A DNA stretch of 46,457 nt from Rickettsiales bacterium (GCA_002689325.1 NZFP01000010.1:1-46457), one strand, 5' to 3'. Positions 15,327-25,104 are shown, counted from the stretch's first letter. Notes: a model not told the origin generated them from the sequence alone. Translations and numbers: made by a program.

Positions 15327-15788
15327 ATGAACGATCAAAAAAAAATAGAAGACATACTACATTCAATTCAAGAACTAATTTTAGAGGCTCAAAACGAGGA
15401 AAAATTAGATAGGTTAGAAACATCAGAAGTAATAAATTTGGACAAGTTTGATCAAGCTACAATTGGAAATTTAGAAAAAAAAGAAAATTATAAAAAAAGA
15501 TACTTAGATAAAATACAAAAAGAAATTCCTACTGAGGTAAAAAATTTTGAAATCAATCCAACAGAAAATAATAATTCTTTAAAAAACAGTTGGAAAAATT
15601 TTAACTTTCAAAAATGCCAGGAAAAACCACAAAGACAGATTCTAGAGGAAATTAAGAAAGAAAGTGATCAAATTGAAAAAATATTCAAGGATTCATTAAA
15701 TTTTTGGATAAAAAAAAATCTTCCAGACCTTATTAAAGAAGAAACCGCCCTTCATACAAAAAAAATATTAGAAGAAAAGTTAAAATAA
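15327..15788 (+). CDS. popZ: PopZ-like polar organising protein (DUF2497)
   Basis: This 153-residue protein has the two conserved ends of alphaproteobacterial PopZ/DUF2497. The N-terminal helix is 'KKIEDILHSIQELILEAQ', comparable to the EEILASIRRIIxED motif. The C-terminal oligomerisation region is 'LNFWIKKNLPDLIKEETALH', comparable to the WLxxNLPxLVExxVxxEI motif. The middle is variable and charged but lacks the long Pro/Asp/Glu-rich linker of Caulobacter PopZ. PopZ forms a pole-localised matrix that anchors the chromosome origin and cell-cycle proteins. The 3' end overlaps the convergent CinA-like gene by 9 bases. The gene symbol rests on motif resemblance only. Confidence 0.7.
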   Translation: MNDQKKIEDILHSIQELILEAQNEEKLDRLETSEVINLDKFDQATIGNLEKKENYKKRYLDKIQKEIPTEVKNFEINPTENNNSLKNSWKNFNFQKCQEKPQRQILEEIKKESDQIEKIFKDSLNFWIKKNLPDLIKEETALHTKKILEEKLK

Positions 15789-16529
15789 CCTCGGATTTCC
15801 ATTATTTTTTTTTAGATATAAAGTCAATAAATCACACACTTCTTTGACTCGTTTAGTACACTCTCCTGTTATGACTAAAGAAACTCCAAATGAATTTTTC
15901 TTAAAATATGGGTAACTTCCTATTTCAAGATCAAAAAATTTTTTTTGTACACTTTCAACATACTCTCCAATTATTCCCTCAGACAAGGTAGTGGTAATTA
16001 TCTTTTTTATAAATTGCTTTTGGTTTTTTTTAAATTTCTTTAAAACGTCCATTAGCATTACCTCTAATATTTTTGGAACCCCTGGAAAAACAAAAACATT
16101 TTCGAGGTAAAAGCCGGGGGCAATACTTACTGGGTTATCAATTAATTTTGCCTTCGAAGGAACATATGCCATTTTTAATCTAGCATTAGTTAGCACATCA
16201 TCTGAGTAATGTTTTTCAAGTCTTTTTTTAGCCTCCTCGTTCAACTCTAATGTATCACCGAAAGCTCCTGAAACCGCACTAGAGGTTTTGTCATCATGAG
16301 TGGGACCAATTCCACCAGTTGTAAAAACATAATCAAATTTCTGTCTAAATAAATTTACTTTTTCTGAAATTATTTTTTCGATATCAGGAATCGTAACTAT
16401 TTCTTTACATACCATACCAACATTATTTAGTTCTGTGCATATTAAATGTGAGTTTGTATCCAAGGTTTTTCCTGACAAAATTTCATTTCCTATAATTATG
16501 ACGCCAAAAGTTTTTCTGTTTGATTTCAT
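15780..16529 (-). CDS. CinA N-terminal-domain / molybdopterin-binding-like protein
   Basis: This 249-residue protein consists of a MoCF-binding (MoaB/MogA-like) domain of the CinA N-terminal type: 'GVIIIGNEILSGKTLDTNSH' and 'FTTGGIGPTHDDKTSSAVSGAFG' are the family signatures. The C-terminal nicotinamide nucleotide amidase domain of full-length CinA (about 400 residues) is absent, as in the standalone alphaproteobacterial form. The exact reaction is uncertain; ADP-ribose pyrophosphatase activity is known for the equivalent domain of some CinA proteins. The start codon region overlaps only the upstream leader of the divergent map gene. Confidence 0.88.
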   Translation of the reverse strand: MKSNRKTFGVIIIGNEILSGKTLDTNSHLICTELNNVGMVCKEIVTIPDIEKIISEKVNLFRQKFDYVFTTGGIGPTHDDKTSSAVSGAFGDTLELNEEAKKRLEKHYSDDVLTNARLKMAYVPSKAKLIDNPVSIAPGFYLENVFVFPGVPKILEVMLMDVLKKFKKNQKQFIKKIITTTLSEGIIGEYVESVQKKFFDLEIGSYPYFKKNSFGVSLVITGECTKRVKEVCDLLTLYLKKNNGNPRLF

Positions 16530-16579
16530 TTTTTTTTTCTATTAGTTTTAATTTTTTTACTATACATTATTCTTTTTCT

Positions 16580-17362
16580 ATGACCAATAACATCAAAATA
16601 CATAATCAACATGAATTTGAAAGTATGAGAAAGGTGGGTGCCTTAGCCGCTGGATGTTTAGATCATATTACCGACTATATAAAACCAGGTATTTCGACAT
16701 TAGAAATAGATGAAATCTGTCATAGTTATCAGGTTGAAAAAGGTGCAGTTCCAGCACCTCTCAACTATAAAGGATTCCCAAAATCAGTTTGCACTTCTGT
16801 AAATCATGTTGTCTGTCATGGTATACCTGGAAACAAAATTTTAGAAGACGGTGACATATTGAATATAGATGTTACCCCAAAACTAAATGGCTGGCATGGA
16901 GATACAAGTAGAATGTTTTACGTCGGAAATGTTAAAATTAAAGCTCAAAAACTTGTTGAAACAACTTATGAAGCAATGATGCGAGGAATAGAACAAGTTA
17001 AACCGGGTAATACAACAGGTGATATTGGTTATGCAATACAATCATTTGCAGAGAAAAAGAATTATTCAGTAGTAAGAGATTTTTGCGGACACGGACTTGG
17101 TGAAGTTTTTCATGATCAACCAAGTATTCTTCATTTTGGAAACCAAGGAGAGGGTGTTAAACTCGAAGAGGGGATGTTTTTTACAGTTGAACCAATGATT
17201 AACATAGGTGGATATAAGGTTAAAATTCTAAGTGATGGATGGACTGCAGTGACTTGTGATAAATCTTTATCAGCACAGTTTGAACATTCAATAGGGGTTA
17301 CAAAGAATGGCTTTGAAATATTTACTCTTTCAAAAAAAAATTATTCATTTCCACCATATTAA
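16580..17362 (+). CDS. map: Methionine aminopeptidase type I
   Basis: This enzyme removes the initiator methionine from nascent proteins. I start at 16580 ('MTNNIKIHNQHE', 260 residues); the ORF track start at 16520 adds a hydrophobic 20-residue extension that is absent from the family and overlaps the divergent gene. All five metal ligands are visible: Asp in 'DGDILNIDVTP', Asp in 'WHGDTSRMF', His in 'CGHGLGEVFH', Glu in 'FTVEPMI' and Glu in 'QFEHSIGVT'. The type I signature 'VVCHGIPGNKIL' is present. It ends 6 bases before purB and may lead the purine operon transcript. Confidence 0.95.
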   Translation: MTNNIKIHNQHEFESMRKVGALAAGCLDHITDYIKPGISTLEIDEICHSYQVEKGAVPAPLNYKGFPKSVCTSVNHVVCHGIPGNKILEDGDILNIDVTPKLNGWHGDTSRMFYVGNVKIKAQKLVETTYEAMMRGIEQVKPGNTTGDIGYAIQSFAEKKNYSVVRDFCGHGLGEVFHDQPSILHFGNQGEGVKLEEGMFFTVEPMINIGGYKVKILSDGWTAVTCDKSLSAQFEHSIGVTKNGFEIFTLSKKNYSFPPY

Positions 17363-17368
17363 ATAAGA

Positions 17369-18661
17369 ATGATACCTAGATACTCAAGAAAAGAAATATC
17401 AGAAATTTGGAAACCAAAAAATAAATTTACAATTTGGTTGAGAATAGAAATTTTAATTTGCGAAGCACTCAACAAAATAGGAAAAGTTCCAGATAAATCA
17501 TTAAAAACAATTAAAGAAAAAGCAAGGTTCGATGAAAAAAGAATAGATGAAATAGAAAAAGAAGTAAAGCATGATGTTATTGCATTTTTAACAAATCTAT
17601 CGGAAAATATCGGTGAAGATTCTCGCTTTATTCATCAGGGAATCACTTCATCTGACATTTTAGACACTACATTATCAATCCAGCTTAAAGAATCATGTAA
17701 AATTATAAAAAAAGAGCTAAAACAATTATTAGATGTTTTAAAAGAAAAGGCTATTTTTTATAAAAGGACACCATGTATCGGTAGAAGCCATGGAATATAT
17801 GCTGAACCTACAACATTTGGGCTCAAAATGCTTAGTAAGTATTTTGAATTTAAACGTTCATATGAAAGATTATTAGATGCTGAGAAAAATATTTCTGTTT
17901 GTGCTATATCTGGTGCAGTTGGTACATTTGCAAATATTGATCCCTTTGTACAAGATTATGTTGCAAAAAAGTTAAAACTTAATTCGGAGGAAGTTTCTAC
18001 ACAAATTATTCCAAGAGATAGATACGCCTATCTTTTTTCTGTGGTCTCAATTATAGCATCATCACTAGAAAATTTAGCAATAGAAATTAGACACCTACAA
18101 AGAAGCGAACTTAGAGAAGTACAAGAGTTTTTTTCTGACAAGCAAAAAGGTTCCTCAGCAATGCCTCATAAAAAAAACCCTGTTTTGTCGGAAAATATTA
18201 CTGGGATAGCAAGAATTATTAGAGCAAATATTTTACCAATTTTAGAAAATATTTCTTTATGGCATGAAAGAGATATTTCTCATTCATCTGTAGAAAGAGT
18301 AATTTTTCCGGATACCCTTATTTTATTAGATTTTTCTTTAAATAGAATGACTGACGTAGTTAAAAATTTAATCGTTAATGAAAAAAGCATGCTTGATAAT
18401 CTTAGCAATAGTAAAGGACTTTATAACTCTCAAAGAGTTTTACTGAAACTCATAGAAAAAGGTCTTACTAGAGAAGATGCTTATAGAAAAGTTCAAAAAA
18501 TTGCAATGGACTCTTGGAATAAAAATAAGAATTTTAGAGACCTACTTAAAAAAAATAAAAGTATTAAAGGTTTTCTTTCATCTAAAGAAATTGATAAGAT
18601 TTTTGAACTCGAATACCATTTCAAAAATATTAATTATATTTACAAAAAAATTGATAAATAA
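17369..18661 (+). CDS. purB: Adenylosuccinate lyase
   Basis: This 430-residue enzyme of the fumarase/aspartase superfamily cleaves SAICAR and adenylosuccinate, two steps of purine synthesis. The superfamily signature '[11 protein letters not shown]' is intact. '[17 protein letters not shown]' at the start, '[12 protein letters not shown]', '[14 protein letters not shown]' and '[14 protein letters not shown]' match PurB. It is the first of five consecutive pur genes; its stop shares one base with the purC start (TAATG), indicating translational coupling. Confidence 0.96.
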   Translation: MIPRYSRKEISEIWKPKNKFTIWLRIEILICEALNKIGKVPDKSLKTIKEKARFDEKRIDEIEKEVKHDVIAFLTNLSENIGEDSRFIHQGITSSDILDTTLSIQLKESCKIIKKELKQLLDVLKEKAIFYKRTPCIGRSHGIYAEPTTFGLKMLSKYFEFKRSYERLLDAEKNISVCAISGAVGTFANIDPFVQDYVAKKLKLNSEEVSTQIIPRDRYAYLFSVVSIIASSLENLAIEIRHLQRSELREVQEFFSDKQKGSSAMPHKKNPVLSENITGIARIIRANILPILENISLWHERDISHSSVERVIFPDTLILLDFSLNRMTDVVKNLIVNEKSMLDNLSNSKGLYNSQRVLLKLIEKGLTREDAYRKVQKIAMDSWNKNKNFRDLLKKNKSIKGFLSSKEIDKIFELEYHFKNINYIYKKIDK

Positions 18662-19416
18662 TGCTAAAGAAAAAATTGTACGAAGGAAAAGCAAAAGTAA
18701 TTTATAAGGGGAATGAACCTAATACATTAATTCAATACTTTAAAGATGATGCCACAGCTTTTAACAATAAAAAAAAAGCCATTATTCCTGGAAAAGGAGT
18801 GATAAATAATTTCATCTCAGAATTATTAATGACTCGGTTGAATGATATAAACATTCCTAATCACTTCATTAAAAGATTAAATATGCGGGAACAACTAATA
18901 CACAAGTTAGAAATTATACCAATTGAAGTTGTAATTAGAAACATAGCCACAGGCTCAATAGTTAAACGCTTAGGAATTGAAGAAGGAAAGGTTCTACCAA
19001 GACCAATCATAGAGTTCTATCTTAAAGATGATAAACTGAATGATCCAATCATTTCAGAGGAACATATAATAGTTTTTGAGTGGGCCACTCATTCAGAATT
19101 AGATGAAATCATATCCCTCTCAACGAGAATAAATGATTTTTTGACTGGATATTTCTATTCACAAAAAATACGATTAGTAGATTTTAAAATTGAGTTTGGA
19201 AGATTCTGGTCGGGCCAAGACAACTCAATTATGTTAGCAGATGAAATAAGTCCTGATAACTGCAGGCTATGGGATATATTAACAAATAAGAAACTTGATA
19301 AGGATAGATTCAGGCAAGATCTTGGTGAAGTAGATATTGCTTATAAAGAAGTTGCGTATAGATTAGGTGTTTTATCTGAAAAAGAATTTAAGAAGGTACT
19401 AAAGAATGATTTTTAG
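18661..19416 (+). CDS. purC: Phosphoribosylaminoimidazole-succinocarboxamide synthase (SAICAR synthetase)
   Basis: This 251-residue enzyme ligates aspartate to CAIR using ATP, making SAICAR, the substrate of the neighbouring purB product. The family motifs are '[20 protein letters not shown]', '[11 protein letters not shown]', '[14 protein letters not shown]' and '[12 protein letters not shown]'. The length is standard for the bacterial enzyme. It is tightly packed between purB (1-base overlap) and purS (11-base overlap). Confidence 0.97.
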   Translation: MLKKKLYEGKAKVIYKGNEPNTLIQYFKDDATAFNNKKKAIIPGKGVINNFISELLMTRLNDINIPNHFIKRLNMREQLIHKLEIIPIEVVIRNIATGSIVKRLGIEEGKVLPRPIIEFYLKDDKLNDPIISEEHIIVFEWATHSELDEIISLSTRINDFLTGYFYSQKIRLVDFKIEFGRFWSGQDNSIMLADEISPDNCRLWDILTNKKLDKDRFRQDLGEVDIAYKEVAYRLGVLSEKEFKKVLKNDF

Positions 19417-19642
19417 AGTCTATATAAACTTTAAACCAGGAATTCTTGACCCTGAAGCTGAAGCAATCATGCAAACTATTAAAAATATGGGTAACAAATC
19501 AATTGAAAAAATAATAAAGGGTAAGTTCTTTGATATACATTTAGACGATAAAAAAGATTATTTTAAAGAAATTGAAAAAATTAGTGAAAACCTTCTATCA
19601 AATCCAGTTATTGAAAATTTTAAAATCATAAAAAAGAATTAA
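19406..19642 (+). CDS. purS: Phosphoribosylformylglycinamidine synthase subunit PurS
   Basis: This 78-residue protein is the small subunit of the three-part FGAM synthase (PurS-PurQ-PurL) used by alphaproteobacteria and Gram-positives. It has '[15 protein letters not shown]' and '[19 protein letters not shown]', typical of the PurS ferredoxin-like fold. It bridges PurL and PurQ and helps ammonia transfer. It overlaps purC by 11 bases and precedes purQ by 4 bases, in the expected order. Confidence 0.96.
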   Translation: MIFRVYINFKPGILDPEAEAIMQTIKNMGNKSIEKIIKGKFFDIHLDDKKDYFKEIEKISENLLSNPVIENFKIIKKN

Positions 19643-19646
19643 ACCA

Positions 19647-20339
19647 GTGAAGAAAAAAAAAATAATTTCCATTATTATTTTTCCTGGTTCTAATTGTGAT
19701 AGAGACCTTATGGTTGCAATTAAAAGAAATTTAGGAATAAAACCTAATTTAATTTGGCACCAAACCGGAAATATTGAAAAAACCGACCTAATTTTTTTAC
19801 CTGGAGGGTTTTCGTATGGTGATTATTTAAGAGCAGGAATAATTGCAACAAAATCACCGGCAATTTCTGAGGTTGTAAGGCTTTCAAAAAAGGGACTTCC
19901 TATTGTTGGAATTTGTAATGGTTTTCAAATATTAACTGAATGTAATTTACTTGACGGCGCACTTCTTAAAAACTCTAATCAACTTTTTAAATGCAAGGAT
20001 GTTTTTCTAAAAGTAGTTAGCAAAAATAAATTTACTAGTGGATATAAAAAAAATGAAATTATAAGTTATCCAATTGCACATTCTCAGGGAAATTTTTTTG
20101 TAAATGATCAGAAACTGAAAGAATTAGAAGATAATGATCAAATTATTTTTAAATATACTTCTAAAAAAGGATTAATAGATAAAAATTTTAACCCTAACGG
20201 CTCAAAAAATAATATTGCCGGAATAGTAAATAAAAAAAAAAATGTACTAGGGCTTATGCCTCACCCTGAGAGAGCAACAGATAATTTTTCAAGTGGAGAT
20301 GGAAAGATTTTTTTTAAATCAATTTACGAAATGCTATGA
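19647..20339 (+). CDS. purQ: Phosphoribosylformylglycinamidine synthase glutaminase subunit PurQ
   Basis: This 230-residue class I glutamine amidotransferase supplies ammonia to PurL. It shows '[12 protein letters not shown]', '[17 protein letters not shown]', the nucleophile Cys in '[12 protein letters not shown]' and the catalytic His/Glu in '[11 protein letters not shown]'. The start codon is GTG (19647), the only in-frame start just after purS. It overlaps purL by 4 bases (ATGA). Confidence 0.96.
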   Translation: MKKKKIISIIIFPGSNCDRDLMVAIKRNLGIKPNLIWHQTGNIEKTDLIFLPGGFSYGDYLRAGIIATKSPAISEVVRLSKKGLPIVGICNGFQILTECNLLDGALLKNSNQLFKCKDVFLKVVSKNKFTSGYKKNEIISYPIAHSQGNFFVNDQKLKELEDNDQIIFKYTSKKGLIDKNFNPNGSKNNIAGIVNKKKNVLGLMPHPERATDNFSSGDGKIFFKSIYEML

Positions 20340-22513
20340 ATGAAAAAATTACTGATAAGGTAATACAAAACCACAACCTAACAAAAAAAGAATATAAATT
20401 AATAAAAAAAATTCTTGGAAGAACACCAAACCTCCTTGAATTAGGAATTTTTTCAGTTATGTGGAGTGAACATTGTTCTTATAAATCAACAAAAAAATGG
20501 TTAAAAACTTTACCTACAAAAGGTAACAAAGTCATATGTGGGCCTGGGGAAAATGCAGGCATAATTGATATTGGTAATAATGATGCAATAGTTTTTAAAA
20601 TGGAAAGCCATAATCATCCATCATTCATCGAACCCTATCAGGGTGCAGCCACCGGTGTTGGAGGAATAATGAGAGATGTCTTTACAATGGGCGCAAGACC
20701 TATTGCAAACCTCAATTCATTAAGATTTGGTGACCCAAAGAATAAAAAAACAAAAAATTTATTAAGAGGTGTAGTTAAAGGAATTGGAGATTACGGAAAT
20801 TGCGTTGGTATTCCAACTGTAGGTGGAGAATGCTTTTTTCATGAGAGTTATAACAATAATATTCTTGTTAATGCTATGTGTGTTGGTTTAGTTAAGAAAA
20901 ATAAAATTTTTTATTCTACTGCAAAAGGGGTTGGAAACCCTGTTATCTATGTAGGCTCAAAAACTGGAAGAGATGGAATTCATGGAGCTACAATGGCCTC
21001 AGCAGAATTCACTGATAATTCAACAACTAACAGACCTCAAGTTCAGGTTGGCGACCCTTTTATGGAAAAACTTCTTCTTGAATCATGTTTAGAACTTATG
21101 AGTCACGATGCTATTATTGCAATACAAGATATGGGTGCTGCTGGATTGACTTCATCATCTTTTGAAATGGCATCCAAGGGAAATTGTGGAGTACAGTTGT
21201 TTCTAGAAAAAGTTCCTTGTAGGGAAGAAAGAATGACACCTTATGAGATGATGTTATCTGAAACTCAAGAAAGAATGTTACTAATTATAAAACCAAATAA
21301 AAAACAACTCACTTTTAAAATTTTTAAAAAGTGGGGGTTGGATGCCGTAGAAATTGGAAAGCTCACTAACAAAGGTATTATGGAGTTATTTATGAAAAAA
21401 AAATTAGTGGGCTCACTTCCGATAAAACCGCTTGCTGAATCTTCTCCAGAATATGATAGACCCTCAAAGAAAAAAAATAAAAAAATCAAACGTAATAAAA
21501 TAGTTAAAAAAAATTTAAAGAAAACACTAATGAAAATCTTATCAAGCCCTAATCATTCATCTAAAAAATGGATTTTCAGGCAATATGATTCATCAGTTAT
21601 GGGTGATACAATTTTTCATTCAGAAAAATCTGATGCTGCAGTGATAAGAATACACGGAACAGAAAAGGCGGTTGCAATTACATGTGACTGTAACCCTATT
21701 TATTGTAAATCTAATCCAAAAATTGGCGCTGAAATAGCCGTGGCTGAGTCCTGGAGAAACCTTATTGCAGCAGGGGCTAACCCAATCGCAATAACCGATA
21801 ATCTTAATTTTGGAAACCCTGAAAAAAAGGAAATCATGTATGAAATTAAACAAGCAATTCTAGGAATTAAAAATGCATGCGAAAAACTCAGTTATCCAGT
21901 AGTCTCAGGAAATGTATCTCTGTACAATGAAACAAATAAGGATTCTATAATGCCTACTCCAGTTATAGGTGGCGTAGGTCTCATTGAAAAACTTGAAAAT
22001 GCTAAAGGTTTTAAAATGAAAGAAAATGCAGATATTTTTTTGGTAGGAAGTACTAGTGGGCATTTGGATCTTTCACTTTTTTATCAAATGAATAACTTAA
22101 ATGAAGGAACACCACCCAAAGTAGATTTTAAAAAGGAGATTAAGAATGGAGAATTTGTAAAAAAATTGATTAGACAAACAAATGGTGTTATAGGTTGTCA
22201 TGATTTATCAGAGGGAGGTATTGGGTTATCTCTAGCAGAACTTTGTATTAATAATAATATGGGTGTGAAAATCGAGATACCAAAAAAGTTTATTTCAAAT
22301 CCTGAAAAATGGATTTTTGGAGAAGATCAGTCTAGATATATCCTAATTGTTGAAGAAAATTTTGATATAAAAAAATACATTGATAAAGAAGTTGACATCG
22401 AAAGGCTTGGGATTGTGAAGGGAGCATCACTAGAATTTACAAATTGCTTTGAAATTCCTGTAAAAAACCTTATAAAATTAAACAATAAATGGTTTAATGA
22501 ATATTTAAAATGA
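20336..22513 (+). CDS. purL: Phosphoribosylformylglycinamidine synthase subunit PurL
   Basis: This 725-residue synthetase subunit (the small PurL form) converts FGAR to FGAM with ATP and ammonia from PurQ. Clear motifs are '[15 protein letters not shown]', '[20 protein letters not shown]', '[20 protein letters not shown]', '[18 protein letters not shown]' and '[16 protein letters not shown]', the duplicated PurM-like ATP-binding halves. A Lys-rich stretch in the middle (around residues 378-400) is unusually basic. The stop overlaps the bolA start by 4 bases (ATGA). Confidence 0.97.
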   Translation: MNEKITDKVIQNHNLTKKEYKLIKKILGRTPNLLELGIFSVMWSEHCSYKSTKKWLKTLPTKGNKVICGPGENAGIIDIGNNDAIVFKMESHNHPSFIEPYQGAATGVGGIMRDVFTMGARPIANLNSLRFGDPKNKKTKNLLRGVVKGIGDYGNCVGIPTVGGECFFHESYNNNILVNAMCVGLVKKNKIFYSTAKGVGNPVIYVGSKTGRDGIHGATMASAEFTDNSTTNRPQVQVGDPFMEKLLLESCLELMSHDAIIAIQDMGAAGLTSSSFEMASKGNCGVQLFLEKVPCREERMTPYEMMLSETQERMLLIIKPNKKQLTFKIFKKWGLDAVEIGKLTNKGIMELFMKKKLVGSLPIKPLAESSPEYDRPSKKKNKKIKRNKIVKKNLKKTLMKILSSPNHSSKKWIFRQYDSSVMGDTIFHSEKSDAAVIRIHGTEKAVAITCDCNPIYCKSNPKIGAEIAVAESWRNLIAAGANPIAITDNLNFGNPEKKEIMYEIKQAILGIKNACEKLSYPVVSGNVSLYNETNKDSIMPTPVIGGVGLIEKLENAKGFKMKENADIFLVGSTSGHLDLSLFYQMNNLNEGTPPKVDFKKEIKNGEFVKKLIRQTNGVIGCHDLSEGGIGLSLAELCINNNMGVKIEIPKKFISNPEKWIFGEDQSRYILIVEENFDIKKYIDKEVDIERLGIVKGASLEFTNCFEIPVKNLIKLNNKWFNEYLK

Positions 22514-22740
22514 CTTTAACTCCAGAACAAATAACAGAGATGATTAAAAAAAAACTACCCGATGCGGAAATTGAAATCATTGACCTAAAAGGTGACAACA
22601 ATCATTATCATGCAAAAATTCAATCTAAAAACTTTAAAGGACTTTCAAGAATAAAACAACATCAATTAGTTTATAATGCATTAGGCAAACACATGGGCTC
22701 AACATTACATGCCTTAATGTTAACAACAAAGGAAATATAA
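22510..22740 (+). CDS. BolA-family protein (IbaG/BolA2-like)
   Basis: This 76-residue protein has the BolA fold signature '[12 protein letters not shown]' and '[20 protein letters not shown]', closest to the IbaG/BolA2 branch. BolA proteins form [2Fe-2S]-bridged heterodimers with CGFS glutaredoxins and take part in iron-sulfur trafficking and iron sensing. The next gene, 10 bases downstream, encodes exactly such a glutaredoxin, supporting this role. It overlaps purL by 4 bases. The purL-bolA-grxD order is common in alphaproteobacteria. Confidence 0.94.
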   Translation: MTLTPEQITEMIKKKLPDAEIEIIDLKGDNNHYHAKIQSKNFKGLSRIKQHQLVYNALGKHMGSTLHALMLTTKEI

Positions 22741-22750
22741 GGAGAATTAA

Positions 22751-23089
22751 ATGAGTGAGATAAAAACAGAAATTTCTAAATTAGTAAATAGTGATAAAGT
22801 TGTCTTATTTATGAAAGGTACTCCAGATTTTCCTCAATGTGGCTTTTCTGCTCAGGTTGTTGACATACTAAATTATCTTGGAGTTAAATTTTCGAGTTTC
22901 AATGTCCTTGAAGATAATAATTTAAGGGAAGGAATTAAAGAATTTTCCGACTGGCCAACAATACCTCAGATCTATATTAACAATGAATTTATTGGGGGCT
23001 GCGATATTTTCAGGGAAATGTTAGAAAATAATGAAATTGAAAGCTTTCTAAAAGATAATAATGTTAATTATAAAATTTCAGAATCTTAG
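22751..23089 (+). CDS. grxD: Monothiol glutaredoxin (CGFS type, Grx4/GrxD)
   Basis: This 112-residue cytoplasmic glutaredoxin has the active-site 'MKGTPDFPQCGFSAQ' (C30-G-F-S), 'WPTIPQIYINNEFIGGCDI' with the cis-Pro TIPQ glutathione-binding loop, and a normal length. CGFS glutaredoxins bind a glutathione-ligated [2Fe-2S] cluster and deliver it to apoproteins, usually with BolA, encoded just upstream. A good ribosome-binding site (AAGGAG) precedes the ATG. The 3' end overlaps the convergent glycosyltransferase gene by 4 bases. Confidence 0.96.
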   Translation: MSEIKTEISKLVNSDKVVLFMKGTPDFPQCGFSAQVVDILNYLGVKFSSFNVLEDNNLREGIKEFSDWPTIPQIYINNEFIGGCDIFREMLENNEIESFLKDNNVNYKISES

Positions 23090-23829
23090 GTTAAATCTTG
23101 CTTGGACTTAATAGCAGATACCATTGGATATAATGCGTTAAAAATACAGATTAACAAACCTAATTGTCCTTCTTTATAACCTTTTCTAAGAAAATAACTT
23201 TTTAAAAACCTTGAAAAAACCTTTCTAAAAGAAAAATACTTTTTTAAATTTTTATTTTTTAATTCAATAGCATGTAGTGAGGAATTTCTGTTGAATCTTA
23301 ATAATAACTCAGAAATATCTTTTGACATGAAATGATTAATATGATTTTCCAGTAACGGACCTTTTACTCCTTTTAGTGAATAAGAGGGATGGACTAAACC
23401 TTCATGCCAAAGTTTATTTTTTTTTTTAAAAAGACAAAACTTGCCATCAGGGGCAAGACAAGCCATCCAACCATACTTAACAGGTGTAGAATAAATGTGG
23501 TTCATTAATGGAATATAAAAATAATCATATTTATTTAATTTAATTTTTTTTTTTACTTCTAATGCAAGACTTTTAGTTATTATTTCATCAGCATCAACCT
23601 CAAAAATCCACTCAGAGGAGCATTTTTCAATACCAAAATTTCTTCTTTTTCCCTCACAAGTCCACTTTCCAGAAAAAATTTTATTACTAAATTTTTTACA
23701 TATTTTAAAAGTTTGATCAGTAGATCTATCAAGTATAACAACAATTTCATCTACAAAGGTCAATGAAGAAAGACATTCTTCAATTCTCTTTTCTTCATTC
23801 CTAGCAACTATTAATGCAGATATCGTCAT
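23086..23829 (-). CDS. Family 2 glycosyltransferase (LPS core WaaE/LgtF-like)
   Basis: This 247-residue GT-A-fold protein begins with 'TISALIVARNEEKRIEECL' and has 'VDEIVVILDRSTDQT' plus the acidic DxD-type motif in 'WIFEVDADEIIT', typical of GT2 enzymes in the WaaE/KdtX/LgtF group. These add a sugar to lipopolysaccharide inner core. The C-terminal amphipathic stretch with 'FSRFLKSYFLRKGYKEG' and a hydrophobic tail suggests membrane association. The acceptor is not deducible. The gene is divergent from the peroxiredoxin gene, sharing a 113-base intergenic region that carries two palindromes. Confidence 0.87.
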   Translation of the reverse strand: MTISALIVARNEEKRIEECLSSLTFVDEIVVILDRSTDQTFKICKKFSNKIFSGKWTCEGKRRNFGIEKCSSEWIFEVDADEIITKSLALEVKKKIKLNKYDYFYIPLMNHIYSTPVKYGWMACLAPDGKFCLFKKKNKLWHEGLVHPSYSLKGVKGPLLENHINHFMSKDISELLLRFNRNSSLHAIELKNKNLKKYFSFRKVFSRFLKSYFLRKGYKEGQLGLLICIFNALYPMVSAIKSKQDLT

Positions 23830-23884
23830 TACTACTACTATTATAAAAAATTTAAAAAAAATATAGACAAATATTATTTTTTTA

Positions 23885-23900
23885 TTTAGAAATATTCTAA
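23885..23900. promoter_or_regulatory. Upstream palindrome 1 of a tandem pair (Fur-family/Irr-like box)
   Basis: TTTAGAAATATTCTAA contains the perfect inverted repeat TTAGAA-N3-TTCTAA. It lies 43 bases before the peroxiredoxin ATG. The half-site and spacing resemble the alphaproteobacterial Irr (iron control element) consensus and the PerR-type 7-1-7 Fur-family operators as I remember them. The regulator is inferred, not shown. A possible -35 (TAGACA, 23864-23869) would place a -10 hexamer inside this box. Confidence 0.5.
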
Positions 23901-23909
23901 TAATTAATA

Positions 23910-23924
23910 TTAGAATTATTCTAA
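23910..23924. promoter_or_regulatory. Upstream palindrome 2 of a tandem pair (Fur-family/Irr-like box)
   Basis: TTAGAATTATTCTAA is a perfect 7-1-7 inverted repeat (TTAGAAT-T-ATTCTAA), centred 24 bases downstream of the first palindrome and ending 18 bases before the peroxiredoxin ATG. The repetition of the same rare half-site twice in one short intergenic region argues against chance, even in AT-rich DNA. Its position overlapping or just downstream of a promoter would suit repression. Confidence 0.55.
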
Positions 23925-23942
23925 GTGTGAAAGGACATAATT

Positions 23943-24482
23943 ATGATCAAAAATCTGCCCAAAGTTAACTTTAAGGTTAGAGTTAGAGATGAATCTATTG
24001 GTGGAGACAACCCTTTTAAATGGGTAACTAAAAATACTGAAGATTACTTTAAAAGCAAAAAATCTATTCTTTTTTCATTACCTGGTGCATTCACACCAAC
24101 GTGTTCTACTTACCAGTTACCTGATTTTGATAAATTATATGACGAATTTAAAAAAATTGGGATTGATGAAATTTATTGTATCTCAGTAAATGATTCATTC
24201 GTTATGAACGCATGGGCAAAACATCATAAAATTGATAAAGTTAAAGTTATTCCCGATGGAAATGGTGAATTTACCAGAAAAATGGGAATGCTTGTGGAAA
24301 AAAACAACCTTGGTTTTGGTTACAGGTCTTGGCGATACGCAGCTTTAATTGATAATTGTAAGATTATAGAGTCATTCGTTGAGCCAGGGTTCGAAGATAA
24401 CTGTGAAGAGGATCCTTATGAAATGTCATCACCTCAAATTATATTAGAATATCTAAAAGAGAATAAAAAGTTGGCTGTATAA
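23943..24482 (+). CDS. Peroxiredoxin, Prx5-like (AhpC/TSA superfamily)
   Basis: This 179-residue cytoplasmic thiol peroxidase has the peroxidatic Cys54 in 'SLPGAFTPTCSTYQLPDF', the Prx5-type motif, followed by 'CISVNDSFVMNAWAK' and the conserved Arg-containing 'YRSWRYAALID'. It reduces hydrogen peroxide and organic peroxides using glutaredoxin/GSH or thioredoxin. Glutathione reductase and a glutaredoxin are encoded in the same window. An 'AAGGAC' ribosome-binding site lies 6 bases before the ATG. Two Fur-family-like palindromes directly upstream suggest control by iron or peroxide. It converges with rpsD 4 bases away. Confidence 0.93.
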   Translation: MIKNLPKVNFKVRVRDESIGGDNPFKWVTKNTEDYFKSKKSILFSLPGAFTPTCSTYQLPDFDKLYDEFKKIGIDEIYCISVNDSFVMNAWAKHHKIDKVKVIPDGNGEFTRKMGMLVEKNNLGFGYRSWRYAALIDNCKIIESFVEPGFEDNCEEDPYEMSSPQIILEYLKENKKLAV

Positions 24483-24486
24483 CTGT

Positions 24487-25104
24487 CTAACGAGAATAGT
24501 ATTCTATCACCAAATTAGGTTCCATCATAACTGGATATGGGACCTCATCTGGTTTGGGACCTTTTAGAAACGTACCCTTCATCTTATCATAATCGACAGA
24601 TAAATATTCAGGAGTATCTCTTTCAGTTGAACTAATTGCTTCTAAAACAATAGGAATATCTCTACTTTTTTCCTTAACTTCTATAATATCACCATCTTGA
24701 AGGTTATATGATGGTATTGTTACTTTTTTCCCGTTTACTTTTACATGACCGTGACTTACAAATTGTCTGGCAGCAAAGATAGTGTTTACAAATTTCATTC
24801 TGTAAACAGCAGCATCTAAGCGCCTTTCTAATAGCTCAATTAAGTTTTCACTTGTGTTACCTTTAATTTGTGAGGCTTTTTCAAAAAGATTTCTAAATTG
24901 CTTTTCTGTAATATAGCCGTAGTGGCATTTAAGTTTTTGTTTCGCCATTAATTGCGTTCCAAAATCAGACAGCTTTTTTCTTTTATTTTGTCCATTCAGT
25001 CCAGGCGGATAGTCTCTTCTATTAAATGGACTTTTTGGCCTTCCCCATAGGTTACAGCGAAGACGTCTATCAATTTTATATTTAGATTTCAAAATCCTTG
25101 TCAT
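24487..25104 (-). CDS. rpsD: 30S ribosomal protein S4
   Basis: This 205-residue ribosomal protein is a primary 16S rRNA-binding protein of the small subunit. The long alphaproteobacterial N-terminus '[20 protein letters not shown]' is followed by '[11 protein letters not shown]' and the S4 RNA-binding domain with '[15 protein letters not shown]' and '[20 protein letters not shown]'. It is monocistronic by position, with a 55-base gap to the upstream trmJ gene on the same strand. S4 is often encoded alone in alphaproteobacteria. Confidence 0.98.
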   Translation of the reverse strand: MTRILKSKYKIDRRLRCNLWGRPKSPFNRRDYPPGLNGQNKRKKLSDFGTQLMAKQKLKCHYGYITEKQFRNLFEKASQIKGNTSENLIELLERRLDAAVYRMKFVNTIFAARQFVSHGHVKVNGKKVTIPSYNLQDGDIIEVKEKSRDIPIVLEAISSTERDTPEYLSVDYDKMKGTFLKGPKPDEVPYPVMMEPNLVIEYYSR

